DNA of 58,681 bases from an uncultured Pedobacter sp. (GCF_946480185.1 NZ_CAMLIG010000025.1:1-58681), one strand, 5' to 3'; positions 1 through 9,934 are shown, numbered from the stretch's first letter. Numbers and translations: made by a program. Notes: generated from the sequence alone by a model not told the origin.

Positions 1-1427
1 TCTGACAATGGCAGGCCGGCCCTGAAAGACATAAAACCGTTATCTCTGGATGCATAATTAAATTCTACATCCCTCATAGTTTTTGCCAAATTACCAAAAA
101 GGAAAGGAGTGGCTACCTCGTAGTTCCAGACGTGGGTACAGGAACCTTTACAAGAACCGAATTCATCCATAACACCTTCCCATGCTATCATGTGTCCGTC
201 TTTTATCCGAAACACAGTTTGAGAACGGAGCGTACTGAGGTTAAAAAGTGCCGCTTCTTTTACAACTAAGGGTAAGGAAGAATTGATAAAGGCATTTAAA
301 AAGAGCTTTGTCTTTTGCTTTAAAGCAGGAATTTGTGGGATAACTTTTTCTGCCACATCCCAAGCATTTTCATACTTAGTGCTATAATAATTCCCTACAA
401 CGGTTTTTGACCATGCAAATCTGTTGGGGAAATTCCAAGTGATATAAAACTGAAAGGTTTCAGTACTGTTAGGAGCTATCTCTTTTTTAACCGCCAAAGA
501 TGCCATGGGGTCATTGTCATTTAATTTGATTTTGTCGGTCAGTTCGCCATCTACGCTAAAATCGTCCCAAAAATCCAGTGTGGAAAGCCCTACCCAGCCG
601 TCAGCCACAGAAGACCTACGGTAGCTTACTCCAGATTTTTCATCGGTTAGCAAACCAATTGTGCCAAAAGCAGGATCAGCTTTATTTACGCTATCAGAGT
701 ACATGTAAATACCGCTAAACTTCCCATTGTCTTTAAAAATATTTTGGTTTTGTTTTGCCCCATCGTGGATAAAGTCTCCTTTCCAATCACGATGATAATT
801 GCTGCCATCTTTTCCCACAAAATTGCGCATGGAACCACAAACAGAAACTATCATTGGCTTTGATGTTAAGTTTGTAACCTGGTAAGTGAGTACAGCAATT
901 GGAAGTCCGCTTGCATCTGCATCTCCTGGAACTAAAGGATTAAACCCGATAATTTTAACTTTTAGAGGTAAACCGGGATCTGATAAGTTGACCATCCCCA
1001 CGGGATACGAGGCATCAAAACTCGCATTTGCGAATCTTGGGAAACCATGCTGGTTAACGGGCCGACCTTCGTAATGCTGATATTCCGTATCATCAACCGG
1101 GCCAATGAGCGCTCTTGTGACAGGCTTTTCACCGGCAGACTGCATAAAAACAGCAAAGAAGGGAGCGTTGTTACCGGTAGTTACAGTGCTGTAGCCAATT
1201 CCGGGCTTATTCATTATCTCCCAGTCACGCAGCTCTCCACGCCCGCCCAAAGAAACTGTTCCGGTGCCTATACCGCCCAAGGGAAGCGCAATATTCAGCA
1301 GATAGTTCTGATCGTAATGCTTTAAAATAGGCCAGTTGTTCTTATCTTGGGCTCTAAGCGGATTGATATCTAGGACCGCAAGAAAACTTAGATTAAGAAG
1401 AAAAAGCGGTCTGAAATTTAGTTTCAT
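1..1427 (-). CDS. GH116 family glycoside hydrolase (GBA2-like), 3' end beyond window
   Basis: The frame is open on the minus strand from an ATG at 1427 to the window edge, giving about 475 residues, so the C-terminal catalytic part lies outside. A signal peptide is followed by a block with LPLGGIGTGTVSLGG and GELRDWEI, typical of the N-terminal beta domain of GH116 (bile-acid beta-glucosidase/GBA2 family). The start of the (alpha/alpha)6 domain is visible near residues 430-460 as CTHVWNYEVATPFLF. Known GH116 enzymes are retaining beta-glucosidases, beta-xylosidases or N-acetylglucosaminidases; the catalytic Glu and Asp fall outside the window, so specificity is open. It starts 5 bp after the sulfatase relic and is probably the last visible gene of the minus-strand cluster. 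The signal peptide suggests a periplasmic location. Several short plus-strand ORFs here are antisense shadows. Confidence 0.85.
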   Translation of the reverse strand, partial: MKLNFRPLFLLNLSFLAVLDINPLRAQDKNNWPILKHYDQNYLLNIALPLGGIGTGTVSLGGRGELRDWEIMNKPGIGYSTVTTGNNAPFFAVFMQSAGEKPVTRALIGPVDDTEYQHYEGRPVNQHGFPRFANASFDASYPVGMVNLSDPGLPLKVKIIGFNPLVPGDADASGLPIAVLTYQVTNLTSKPMIVSVCGSMRNFVGKDGSNYHRDWKGDFIHDGAKQNQNIFKDNGKFSGIYMYSDSVNKADPAFGTIGLLTDEKSGVSYRRSSVADGWVGLSTLDFWDDFSVDGELTDKIKLNDNDPMASLAVKKEIAPNSTETFQFYITWNFPNRFAWSKTVVGNYYSTKYENAWDVAEKVIPQIPALKQKTKLFLNAFINSSLPLVVKEAALFNLSTLRSQTVFRIKDGHMIAWEGVMDEFGSCKGSCTHVWNYEVATPFLFGNLAKTMRDVEFNYASRDNGFMSFRAGLPLS

Positions 1428-1432
1428 GGTGC

Positions 1433-1705
1433 TTATTGAATTTTGGAAGTGTTGGGATTTCTGGGTTTTTGCTGCGCAGCGATGTCTTTTAACAGTTCGT
1501 CTAGCTCCGCTACTTTCTCCGGGTATTGGGATACAAGATTAGTGCTTTCGCCGATGTCTTTTTTAATGTTATAAACCTGCGGAAGCTTACTGTTGCCGGT
1601 TGCCATGTCCTTGTCCCTCATTACAGCGAGCCCGGTTGAAGGTGCGATATATTTCCAGTCACCTTTGATGGTACTCAAATGAAGTAACAATTTGATTTGA
1701 ATCAT
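1433..1705 (-). pseudogene. 5'-truncated sulfatase, C-terminal fragment only
   Basis: This 90-residue frame reads like the last part of an S1-family sulfatase. It contains a KGDWKYI strand, the usual 'R/K-G-x-Y/W-K-Y' entry to the sulfatase C-terminal subdomain, then a block of the form QVYNIKKDIGESTNLV (compare the common 'LYDL..DP.E..NL'). The formylglycine motif CxPSR, the metal ligands and the signal peptide are all missing, and the first 12 or so residues do not look like sulfatase. It sits between the transporter stop (37 bp upstream) and the GH116 start. I infer that a deletion or recombination removed the 5' portion of a sulfatase gene. It could still be translated, but it cannot be an active sulfatase. 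Confidence 0.7.
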
Positions 1706-1742
1706 TATTAAAGTTCTTAACTAACGGATGTATAATTTAATT

Positions 1743-3344
1743 TTAATGTCCGCCTTCAGCTTCTATTTTATTCACATCAAAACCTTGTTTTTTTAATGCT
1801 ATTGATACTTTCCAAGCAAAGAAAAGTAAATAAGCAAAGCATATTACCGGAATGATGTAAGAAAAATGTATTCCGCTACTATCTGCCAATATACCTTGTA
1901 CAGGTGGGATAATTGCTCCACCTAAAATCATCATGATTAAAAAAGAAGACCCTTGACTGGTGTATTTTCCTAAACCCGTAATGGCTAAAGAAAAAATACA
2001 AGGCCACATAATAGAGCAACACAACCCTCCGCTGATGAATGCATAAGTAGCGATTTTACCGGTGCTCAATAAGCCAATAATCATGGCGATAATGCCTGAA
2101 GTAGAGAAGACGGCTAATGTTTTAGCTGGTTTTTCTTGACTGTAAAAGAATGCTGCAATTAAAACTAACACGCAAACTGCATAAATGTATATTTGGCTGA
2201 GATCTGTGCCGGTTACATGATTAAAGAATAAGATTACTCCAAATGCGATGAAAGGAACAACAATGGTTAAGATTTGCTTAGAAGTTTTGTTTAGTTTAAA
2301 AGCACTAACAGCGCCAGTCCAACGACCAATCATTAAACTACCCCAGTAAAGTGAAATAAATGGAGAAATGGTTGCCTCATCGTACCCACCAAATTCTGGA
2401 AGTTTTAATAAAGCCCCCATGTTACTTTGTATACTTACCTCTACCCCTACATAGGTGAAAATAGCTAACATCCCTAGAATTAATTGAGGATATTTCATAG
2501 CTCCCCAGCCTTCTGGATTTTTCTGCGCTGATGAGGAACTGATTACTAAAGTAAGAACAATGATTGCCAAGGCAGCATAAACAAAAATAGGCTTTGGAGT
2601 ACTGGTTAACTCGGCTAAAAAATCAGAAAGTAAGATAAGCAAGAAAGCCACAAACATGACAAATAAAGGAAGATTTGTTTTTTTACTGGCCTCTATCTGC
2701 TCATCGCTGGTCACTTTAGGCAATTTTGATATTGAAAAGAAAATGGCCACCGCGATAAATAATCCAGCTAAAATGTAATATAAATTATTGATAGCACCTA
2801 TCTCTACTGTTTTAGGAGTTGCGTTAGCTGCACTTCCAAAAAGAACCAAGCTCACAATGATAGGTCCTAAAATAGAACCAAAGTTGTTTACTCCGCCTGC
2901 CAAGTTTAATCTATCTGCACCGGTTTCTGGTGTACCCAACGCTACTGCAAACGGGTTTGCTGCGGTTTGTTGTAAAGAAAATCCGATAGCGATAACGAAA
3001 AATGCTGTAAGTATAAATACAAATGAACCTGAATTTACAGCAGGAATCATCAATAACGCTCCAGCTGCTGAAATCACCAAACCGTAAATAATTCCGTTTT
3101 TGAAGCCGATTTTATTCAATAAATCAACTTTTAAGATTTGAGATAAATAGTATAAAATCAAAGAGCCAATAAAATAACCTCCGTAAAAAGTAAAGTCAAT
3201 TAACTGCGATTCGAATTGGGTTAAACTAAAATGGGTTTTACAAAATGGAATAAAAATACCGTTTGATGCTGCTACAAAACCCCAGAAAAAAAATACTGTA
3301 ATAAGAGTATATAAAGCTGAATTGTAATTCTTTTGTTCGCTCAT
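1743..3344 (-). CDS. Sugar MFS transporter, FHS (FucP/GluP-like) family, copy 1
   Basis: A 533-residue integral membrane protein with roughly 12 or more hydrophobic segments. The N-terminus carries the FHS signature ([17 protein letters not shown]), and a second diagnostic stretch, [18 protein letters not shown], lies near residues 140-160. The fucose:H+ symporter family imports monosaccharides such as fucose, glucose/galactose or N-acetylglucosamine with protons across the inner membrane. It would bring in sugars released by the surrounding hydrolases. A close paralogue of the same length lies inverted at 43567-45168; the proteins match along their whole length but the DNA uses different codons, this copy being AT-rich like its neighbours. 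The substrate cannot be assigned. Confidence 0.9.
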   Translation of the reverse strand: MSEQKNYNSALYTLITVFFFWGFVAASNGIFIPFCKTHFSLTQFESQLIDFTFYGGYFIGSLILYYLSQILKVDLLNKIGFKNGIIYGLVISAAGALLMIPAVNSGSFVFILTAFFVIAIGFSLQQTAANPFAVALGTPETGADRLNLAGGVNNFGSILGPIIVSLVLFGSAANATPKTVEIGAINNLYYILAGLFIAVAIFFSISKLPKVTSDEQIEASKKTNLPLFVMFVAFLLILLSDFLAELTSTPKPIFVYAALAIIVLTLVISSSSAQKNPEGWGAMKYPQLILGMLAIFTYVGVEVSIQSNMGALLKLPEFGGYDEATISPFISLYWGSLMIGRWTGAVSAFKLNKTSKQILTIVVPFIAFGVILFFNHVTGTDLSQIYIYAVCVLVLIAAFFYSQEKPAKTLAVFSTSGIIAMIIGLLSTGKIATYAFISGGLCCSIMWPCIFSLAITGLGKYTSQGSSFLIMMILGGAIIPPVQGILADSSGIHFSYIIPVICFAYLLFFAWKVSIALKKQGFDVNKIEAEGGH

Positions 3345-3607
3345 GCTTGTTGTTTGTAGTTTATAATTGGTTATTTATAGGGTGCTTTATCCCCAGCTAT
3401 CTGCTCTAAACGTTACAGCTGATAAAGTGTTTCTATTTTGCAAAATTGTAATACAAGCATCTAAAATGCATACCTAACCGCAATCGAATTTTTCATCTGC
3501 ATCCATGGTTAAAGCAATAACTGTATTTTTCACCTTCTCTGAATTTTAGTTAAAAGAAAAGATATTGGGTCCATTCTTGATAAACATAGGGAACCATAGC
3601 TATGATG

Positions 3608-4834
3608 TTATTTTAATTTTTTTCCAGCGTTTTTTAAAATTTGATCGAAATAAGTCATTGCATACCCCATGGTTCCGTCTGGTTTAATCAACCAAAGACC
3701 TTTTAAATCTGCTTCATTTCTTGTGAACTGTGGTTGATTAATTTTTATGTCTGTAGCATTCTCATTGCAGTAAAGTTCCCATTGCACCATATACTTGACA
3801 TTTTGGGCTAAACATACTGCTAAATAATTATCCCATGATTCTTTAACCTCTTGAGGTTTTCTTTTAGTTAACATTTCGGGGATACCAATTTCTCCTAAAA
3901 ATACGATTGGTTGCTTAACGTAAGCTGTAGGCTTCATCTGTTCTTTTAAAAATGATATGCCTTTGTATAATTTCAGGCCGGTTTTATCAGGGCTTGTTGC
4001 GTCATAAGCAGACCAAGCAACCATATCTGTTTCAACAAAAGGCAATACATGTGTAGCTATACTTGGCACACCGTCCATTGCTTCCAAAACTCTATTAGCT
4101 TCTATAGCATGATAAACTTTACACTTCGTGTTTTTTACCTCCGAACGAGCTCTGTTAACTCCATCTTGCCTTGCTTTAAAAGTTTTTTGCAAACTCGTTA
4201 TTCTTTGTTCAAAATTTGCCGGCAGATTATCTTTATCCCATAGCACTTTCTTTGAAACACCACCTCTAAGAATCCAGTCACCTTCCCAATTTTGAAGTAC
4301 AAAAGTTACTGCTCTGCCTTTATATTTTTGAAGCAAGTATTTGGTTAACTCATAATACGCTTGTTCTTCAGCTTTTAGTTCATCATATTTTGCATTGAGG
4401 ATATTTTTAACGCCATACCCTTTTGTACTTAAAATAAAAGTAGAGAATGGCAGGTCAAATGCTTGTTGATAATATGGATGCTTCGCCAAATCAACTAAAC
4501 TAAACTGTTCAGGTAAATTCCAATTAGAATGGTATTGATAACCTTTAGGATCCTTATAAAACCATAGCTTACAAACACCAAAACCCAAACTATCTAATTT
4601 TTTTGCGCCTTCTACCAAAAAAGGTTTTGTAGTAAAAAAGTATTTACCCCCAACATGAGAGGCGCCCATTCTATCTTTAATATCAGCGGGTATTACTGCT
4701 CCATTAAAAGGTTTATTTTTCTCAATAATTTTTAAAATAGCTACATCATTTAGCGGCTCATTGGTTTGTGCAAAAGCATTGTAACCCAAAAAACAGCAGA
4801 ATAGAACTAATATTTTTCTTGTAAAACCTGTCAT
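3608..4834 (-). CDS. Putative secreted glycoside hydrolase, clan GH-A-like, family not recognised
   Basis: The preferred start at 4834 gives 408 residues. It places a clean signal peptide (MTGFTRKILVLF...AFAQ) at the N-terminus and lies 1 nt after the GH2 stop; an upstream in-frame ATG at 4852 would add six residues and overlap GH2. Two Glu in clan GH-A-like contexts are visible: QNWEGDW (E184) and FLGEIG (E315), about 130 residues apart, as expected for acid/base on strand 4 and nucleophile on strand 7 of a TIM barrel. Other conserved-looking strands are YHAIEANRV and MVQWELYCNE. The lipoprotein at 9935-11191 shares all of these blocks. Tight linkage to GH2 implies translational coupling and a joint substrate. 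I cannot place it in a numbered GH family, and the catalytic assignment is inference. Confidence 0.6.
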   Translation of the reverse strand: MTGFTRKILVLFCCFLGYNAFAQTNEPLNDVAILKIIEKNKPFNGAVIPADIKDRMGASHVGGKYFFTTKPFLVEGAKKLDSLGFGVCKLWFYKDPKGYQYHSNWNLPEQFSLVDLAKHPYYQQAFDLPFSTFILSTKGYGVKNILNAKYDELKAEEQAYYELTKYLLQKYKGRAVTFVLQNWEGDWILRGGVSKKVLWDKDNLPANFEQRITSLQKTFKARQDGVNRARSEVKNTKCKVYHAIEANRVLEAMDGVPSIATHVLPFVETDMVAWSAYDATSPDKTGLKLYKGISFLKEQMKPTAYVKQPIVFLGEIGIPEMLTKRKPQEVKESWDNYLAVCLAQNVKYMVQWELYCNENATDIKINQPQFTRNEADLKGLWLIKPDGTMGYAMTYFDQILKNAGKKLK

Positions 4835-4835
4835 T

Positions 4836-7718
4836 TTAATTATTTGAAGCAATTTTAGTATTTTCTATGTTTTTGATATTGTAGCCGTCCACTGCAATTT
4901 CAACAGTTTTATTTTGATTTGGATACTCCACTTTAATTTTACGACTCTCGCCAGGTAATAAAGTAAAATAGCCATCAGAGAAATAAGCTGGTAAAATAAT
5001 TTCTTTAGTTGAACAATCTTTAAGATTTAATTTCACAGCAACTGCTGGAACTGATGATTTATTAGTGATTGTGAAATAGGTTTGTACAGATTCTGCCTTC
5101 TTAGTTGCAGTTACTTTAATATTTAAATCTGGATTAGTTAAATCATTAAAAGCTAAGAAATTACCTGCTTTTTTGTTGTTTTTCCAGTAATCGTTATCAG
5201 AAATAACGTTACCGTTTTTATCCTTTAAAATCAACCTAACTAAATAATTATCTGGTAAAGTAGCTGGTAGAGTAGCTTTAAAAGCTTTATTTAACTGATT
5301 GCTTAAAATATCTAGACTTGTTTTTTGTGTATGAATTAATTTTCCTTTTAAATCATAAACATTTAAAGTGACCACTGCATCTTTCAAAGTTCTTAAGGCA
5401 GTATTTACCGCCACAACCTGATTATCGTTTAAATTCAATTGCACATGGATGGGTTCACAAGCTTTTTTAGAGGCGAAGTAAGACCCAAAAGTTTCATAAT
5501 CCCATGAATAAACTTGCCAAATTGTACTTGGCCATGCTGGATGAGTCATCCATAATAATAAACCGCTGGTATTATTCCATAATTTACTATTCCATGCTTC
5601 AAACATTGCTCTGTGGCTGTCATAGTTAACCATTTGTGCCTTTTTACAAAAATCTTCTAAACTTGAAGCAGGTCCATAAAGTGAGTCAATAGTACGAATA
5701 TAAGGCTTTTGTCCAAAATGTAAATCATGATAATACCAAGAATCACTAATAGGCCAAACATCTTCTTTTGCCATCATTTTGCGCATAGAGGACGCTGTTG
5801 GGACAGATGGAGTACCTAATTCGGTACTAAAACCATCAGCAAGTTTATTATAATAGATCATCGGATTTTTTTGATAATCCCACGGACCACTGGTTCTCAA
5901 ATTCAATGATCTTGAGTTCCCTTGATACAAACGAGTACCATCTTCCTTAGCAATTAATGTAGCTAATGCTATGTCTAAATCTTTAGGTGCGTAACCTTCG
6001 TTTCTTGGGCACCAAACAGCAATTGAAGGATGATTTCTATATCGCTTAACTACATCTGTAGCATTTTCCATAAATAAATTCTCGTCTTCTACATCCAAAT
6101 TATAGCCTAGAGTAGAAATCCAGAAATCATTCCATACTAACATTCCATACTCATCACACAAATCGAAGAATACTTCTTCTGTACTTTCTCCTGTCCAATT
6201 TCTAATCATGTTAAAATTAGCGTCCTTATGTAATTTAAAATAGGGTTCCAATTGCGCTCTAGACACTCTTTTCATGGCGTCATCCATACCCCAGTTTCCT
6301 CCTTTACAATAAATCTTTTGTCCGTTAACCTTGATCACAAGGTAAGGTGCTGTACCCGTTTCTGAACTTGGTTGTAAAAGATTTGGATCTACATTGGGTA
6401 ATAGAGAAGGAATAGATACTTGTTTGGTCAACTCTCTTCTATTGGCATTGTCAAAAATTGCTTCTCCAGGTTTTAGCGCAGTAATAGGATTGAATTCTAC
6501 TCTTTTTGCTTTTTCTGCTGGTAAATCAACCGTCATATCATAAGATAGCTCTCTCACTCCAAAACGAATCAATTTTTCATCAGAAATTTTTCCATTAAGT
6601 GTAACTGTTAAGTTCAATTTGTACAACTCTTGTTTACCATAACCATTAGGCCACCACAAACGAGGGTTCTTCATTTTTAATTGAGGAAATTCATCAGGTG
6701 TAAAAGAAACTACTTTACGTTCATCAGCTTTTAGTTCAACCTGCTTTGAAAAATTTATATCTCCTATTTTACCACTCACTAAAACTGTTTGATTTGTTTC
6801 AGACTGATTAGAAATTTCAGTACTGATAAAAATATTAGCCTTTGAAGTATCAGGAAGCGGTAAATCTGTTACCACATGAGGGTTTAAAATAGTAATATCA
6901 TCTACTAATTTAAGCCTTACGTCTTGCCAAATTCCAATATTCCTATCTCTTATACCTGGCATCCAATCCCAACCTTCTGATGCAATAAAAGTTGGACCAT
7001 CTAGCGTTAAAAGACCGCCATTTGGACCACGGCCGGCTGTAGGTGATTCTTCATGAGGGATACCTGGATTTTGAGGAGGGATAATTCTTACCGCTATCGC
7101 GTTTTCTTCATCACTATTTAAATATTTAGTAATATCATAACTGCCTCTTTGAAAAGCGCCATTTATTTTTCCTAATAATTTACCATTTATCCAAATATCA
7201 GCTTGATAGTTAATCCCATTAAAAACTAACCATAGATTCTTTTTTTTACTTAAATCAGGAGTTTTAAAAGTTGTTCTGTACCACCATTTTTGCCTTGAAA
7301 GATTTTCTGGGATAGCTAAATTATTTAAACCAAAATAGGGGTCCGGGTAAATACCCTCATCTACTAAAGTGGTTAAGACGGTTCCAGGTACGGTAGCATT
7401 ATACCATTTTAGCGTATTTAAGTCCGGATTAGAAACATATTCACCAGAACCATTAATTTCAGAAGCTTGTATCATCTCCCAACCACCCGATATTTCATAT
7501 TCGTTATTGTTTAATGGTTTTAAAACTGTAACAGCGTTTACTTTCTCTTTCTTTTGAGGAAAAATAACTGCTACATTTGATTTAGGTAAAGTTGCTGGAT
7601 CTTGCGGTTGAGCTAAACCATAATTTAATTTTTCTTGCGCTACAGCACATGAAAAAGCAAAAATTAGACAACTAGAAACGGCTGTCTTTTTAAATTTATA
7701 AAAGCTGTTTTTAAACAT
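4836..7718 (-). CDS. GH2 family exo-glycosidase, beta-mannosidase / exo-beta-glucosaminidase type
   Basis: 960 residues with an N-terminal signal peptide. The GH2 jelly roll is recognisable from WWYRTTFKTP and DIWINGKLLG, followed by GWDWMPGIRDRNIGIW, a pattern typical of the exo-beta-D-glucosaminidase (CsxA-like) and beta-mannosidase branch rather than beta-galactosidases. Predicted acid/base is E574 in WCPRNEGY and predicted nucleophile E633 in FSTELGTPS. The later WPSTIWQVYSWDY...ACEP stretch is also shared with exo-glucosaminidases. It would remove terminal beta-linked GlcN/Man-type sugars in the periplasm. It is the first gene of a unit with the GH-A-like gene, the transporter and GH116. 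Exact specificity (glucosaminidase, mannosidase or other) cannot be decided from sequence. Confidence 0.85.
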   Translation of the reverse strand: MFKNSFYKFKKTAVSSCLIFAFSCAVAQEKLNYGLAQPQDPATLPKSNVAVIFPQKKEKVNAVTVLKPLNNNEYEISGGWEMIQASEINGSGEYVSNPDLNTLKWYNATVPGTVLTTLVDEGIYPDPYFGLNNLAIPENLSRQKWWYRTTFKTPDLSKKKNLWLVFNGINYQADIWINGKLLGKINGAFQRGSYDITKYLNSDEENAIAVRIIPPQNPGIPHEESPTAGRGPNGGLLTLDGPTFIASEGWDWMPGIRDRNIGIWQDVRLKLVDDITILNPHVVTDLPLPDTSKANIFISTEISNQSETNQTVLVSGKIGDINFSKQVELKADERKVVSFTPDEFPQLKMKNPRLWWPNGYGKQELYKLNLTVTLNGKISDEKLIRFGVRELSYDMTVDLPAEKAKRVEFNPITALKPGEAIFDNANRRELTKQVSIPSLLPNVDPNLLQPSSETGTAPYLVIKVNGQKIYCKGGNWGMDDAMKRVSRAQLEPYFKLHKDANFNMIRNWTGESTEEVFFDLCDEYGMLVWNDFWISTLGYNLDVEDENLFMENATDVVKRYRNHPSIAVWCPRNEGYAPKDLDIALATLIAKEDGTRLYQGNSRSLNLRTSGPWDYQKNPMIYYNKLADGFSTELGTPSVPTASSMRKMMAKEDVWPISDSWYYHDLHFGQKPYIRTIDSLYGPASSLEDFCKKAQMVNYDSHRAMFEAWNSKLWNNTSGLLLWMTHPAWPSTIWQVYSWDYETFGSYFASKKACEPIHVQLNLNDNQVVAVNTALRTLKDAVVTLNVYDLKGKLIHTQKTSLDILSNQLNKAFKATLPATLPDNYLVRLILKDKNGNVISDNDYWKNNKKAGNFLAFNDLTNPDLNIKVTATKKAESVQTYFTITNKSSVPAVAVKLNLKDCSTKEIILPAYFSDGYFTLLPGESRKIKVEYPNQNKTVEIAVDGYNIKNIENTKIASNN

Positions 7719-7841
7719 CGTATCGTAAAAGATATATTCAAAAAATTAATAGAGACGCTATTTAAATCTCATGAACAACATCAATAGGGCTTCAATTTTC
7801 AGGTTATTTATTCTAGAACAACTATTGATTGATTTCACAAA

Positions 7842-7873
7842 AAAGGTCGTTCTTTTAAATTAGAACGGCCTTT
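7842..7873 (-). terminator. Rho-independent terminator after the sulfatase gene
   Basis: Inverted repeat AGGTCGTTCT / AGAACGGCCT (one G-U pair, 8-nt AT loop). Read on the minus strand it is followed by TTTTTTG. It lies 17 bp after the sulfatase stop at 7890 and before the GH2 gene, so it separates two transcription units. Confidence 0.75.
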
Positions 7874-7889
7874 TATTTTAAATACCATT

Positions 7890-9452
7890 CTAATGGTGTT
7901 GTACATTTTTTTCTGATTCTTCTCTCATCAGATATGATGGAAACTGAGCCGCCGGTGAGCCGTATTCGTATCTTAAAATACTTTGTCCTCCTTTATCAGG
8001 ATTTAGCGGAATATACATACCTCCTGTTTCTGCTAATTGCTTAAACATCTCGGTATTCATCTCTTTCACAATTGATTTATATTTAGTATCTCTAATCAGA
8101 TTTTTAGTCTCTAAGGGATCATCAATTAAGTCATATAGCTCATCTGTATCCCAAATTCCTGTATAGTGAATATATTTATATCGATCACCCCTTAGCGCAT
8201 GCATTGTAGGTGTTTGCGGATAATTGCGTTCCCAGTAATATTCGTATAATAATCCTGTTCTCCAAGGCTGATCCTCTCCTTTTAAGAAAGGTAAAAAGCT
8301 TTTACCATCCATATAGCTAGGAGCTTTTAAACCGGCTGCATCTAAGAAAGTAGGCGCAACATCTATATTTGCTACTACCTGTTTAACAACTGTACCCGGT
8401 TTAATTATTTCTGGACAATAAGCCAACATGGGGACACGCATAGAAGCCTCATAAGCAGTACGCTTATCGATAATTCCATGTTCACCAAACTGAAACCCAT
8501 TGTCTCCCATGTAAATAATTAAGGTGGACTCTAGTAAATTATGTTTCTTTAAATAATCTAAGATTCTACCAACAGACGCATCAACACTATAAAGAGTTTC
8601 GGCATATCTTTTATAATATTCTCCAATATTTAAGCTGCTATGGTAAGGGAATTCTATTCCATGCCACGAATTACGTTGATTTTGTAACCACATTGGCGCT
8701 CCTTGATGTGTACCAACATTCATGTTAAGTGGTGGGTTAAATGCCAAATCACCCGACATTCCTTTGTATTTATCTTCTGGGATAAAATCTGCATGCACAC
8801 CTTTATGTGCCAAATAAAGCATGAAAGGTTTTTTAGTATCTCTTGTCTCTAAGAACTGTAAGGCGTAATCAGTTAGTTCTGTTGTAATGTATCCTTTTTG
8901 CTCAACGTGTTTACCGTTTACATTTAAACCATTTTTTTCAGGCAAATAAGACCCCTGTCCTTTAAAAGATACCCAATAATCAAAACCTCTTTGTGGATCA
9001 TCATGTTCTCCGCCCATGTGCCATTTACCTACCATTGCTGTTTGATAACCTATCTTTTGCAAATACTGAGGATAAAAAATGATGTCTTTAGACACTGGAT
9101 TGTTATTATCCACTACTTTGTGTTTGTGTGCGTAAATACCAGTTAAAATTGAAGCTCTAGATGGGGAACATAATGAGGTGGTAACAAATGCATTAGGCAA
9201 ATAAGCTCCATTTTTAGCTAGAAAATCAAGATTAGGAGTTTTGATAAATGGTTGTGATTTTAAAAATCCTAAAGCATCAAAGCGATGGTCATCAGTTAAA
9301 ATAAAAATGATGTTTCTCGGCTTTATGCCAGAGTTTTTTATCAATTTTAAAGAGCCGTCTTTCTGTTGCACAGCAGCCGATTGCGCATTTACCATTTTGC
9401 ACTGCGCAATTAGTAATGCAATGTAAAGTAGTTTGATGTTTAAGTGTTTCAT
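7890..9452 (-). CDS. S1-family sulfatase, exported
   Basis: 520 residues with a signal peptide ending near VNAQ. The formylglycine site is complete: C95 in SLCSPSRASILTG, which needs a maturase encoded elsewhere. Metal-binding D54-D55 lie in FILTDDHRFD, and DNGFQFGEHG near residue 315 supplies the C-terminal metal ligands. The YWVSFKGQGSYLPE segment resembles exo-acting GlcNAc-6-O-sulfatase-like members, but I do not assign a subfamily. It would desulfate oligosaccharides in the periplasm. It is monocistronic: a terminator follows, and a conserved promoter element shared with the gene at 11242-12522 lies 160-230 bp upstream. Confidence 0.88.
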   Translation of the reverse strand: MKHLNIKLLYIALLIAQCKMVNAQSAAVQQKDGSLKLIKNSGIKPRNIIFILTDDHRFDALGFLKSQPFIKTPNLDFLAKNGAYLPNAFVTTSLCSPSRASILTGIYAHKHKVVDNNNPVSKDIIFYPQYLQKIGYQTAMVGKWHMGGEHDDPQRGFDYWVSFKGQGSYLPEKNGLNVNGKHVEQKGYITTELTDYALQFLETRDTKKPFMLYLAHKGVHADFIPEDKYKGMSGDLAFNPPLNMNVGTHQGAPMWLQNQRNSWHGIEFPYHSSLNIGEYYKRYAETLYSVDASVGRILDYLKKHNLLESTLIIYMGDNGFQFGEHGIIDKRTAYEASMRVPMLAYCPEIIKPGTVVKQVVANIDVAPTFLDAAGLKAPSYMDGKSFLPFLKGEDQPWRTGLLYEYYWERNYPQTPTMHALRGDRYKYIHYTGIWDTDELYDLIDDPLETKNLIRDTKYKSIVKEMNTEMFKQLAETGGMYIPLNPDKGGQSILRYEYGSPAAQFPSYLMREESEKNVQHH

Positions 9453-9610
9453 AATTTTTATTTAACAAAAGTTTCTATCCTTTGATAATTAAATGAATAG
9501 GACGATTAAATAATAAGTACTATTTTAATTTATAATTGGCTTTAAAAAAACAAAGACTAAATGTTCTATTGATTTTTGATTCTTGAACTCTTTATTCAAT
9601 GACGTAATAG

Positions 9611-9685
9611 ATGCAATTTTACATTTATCCTAAATTGAGTTTGTGTACTATAGTATCAAAATAATATATACAGTACTAAACTTTA
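9611..9685 (-). promoter_or_regulatory. Conserved upstream element, copy 1 (candidate HTCS1 target)
   Basis: About 75 bp nearly matching 12572-12645. On the gene strand it holds TA-T-TTTG, close to the Bacteroidota -7 box, immediately followed by the core TACTATAGTACAC with its palindrome TACTATAGTA. It lies upstream of the sulfatase gene. The regulatory role is inferred from conservation between two otherwise unrelated intergenic regions. Confidence 0.55.
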
Positions 9686-9844
9686 GGCTTCTTGATTCAA
9701 AAAGACCTAAGACTGTTTGTGATTGAGATAGAAGACCTACCCACTTAGGAAGGAACTCATTTTACCTCCTAGTGTCAGATAGAAATTGGTGAGTGGCTTT
9801 AGCAAACTATCAATCATTTAGATAATTAATTATACTTAATTTAT

Positions 9845-9873
9845 AAAAAACTCATCACTGTTTATAGGATGAG
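9845..9873 (-). terminator. Rho-independent terminator downstream of the GH-A-like lipoprotein gene
   Basis: Six-base stem CTCATC / GATGAG around an 11-nt loop. Read on the minus strand it is followed directly by six T residues. It ends the unit whose last gene stops at 9935. Confidence 0.65.
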
Positions 9874-9934
9874 GATTTTTCTTGGAAAAGCAAATTCATT
9901 TATATTAAGTCTTAAAAAAACTTGACAAAAACAA

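Noticed and set aside
1..1427. Possibility that the left end is a broken gene because only short ORFs appear there
   Set aside because: Translation from the ATG at 1427 is open to the window edge; the gene only lacks its stop because the window ends.
886..1542. Short plus-strand ORFs at the left end
   Set aside because: They are antisense to the continuous GH116 reading frame on the minus strand and have no family character.
2788..3087. Antisense ORF of about 100 residues in transporter copy 1, with a look-alike in copy 2 (43824-44126)
   Set aside because: The resemblance between the two antisense ORFs follows from the homology of the sense genes; no independent coding signal or start context is seen.
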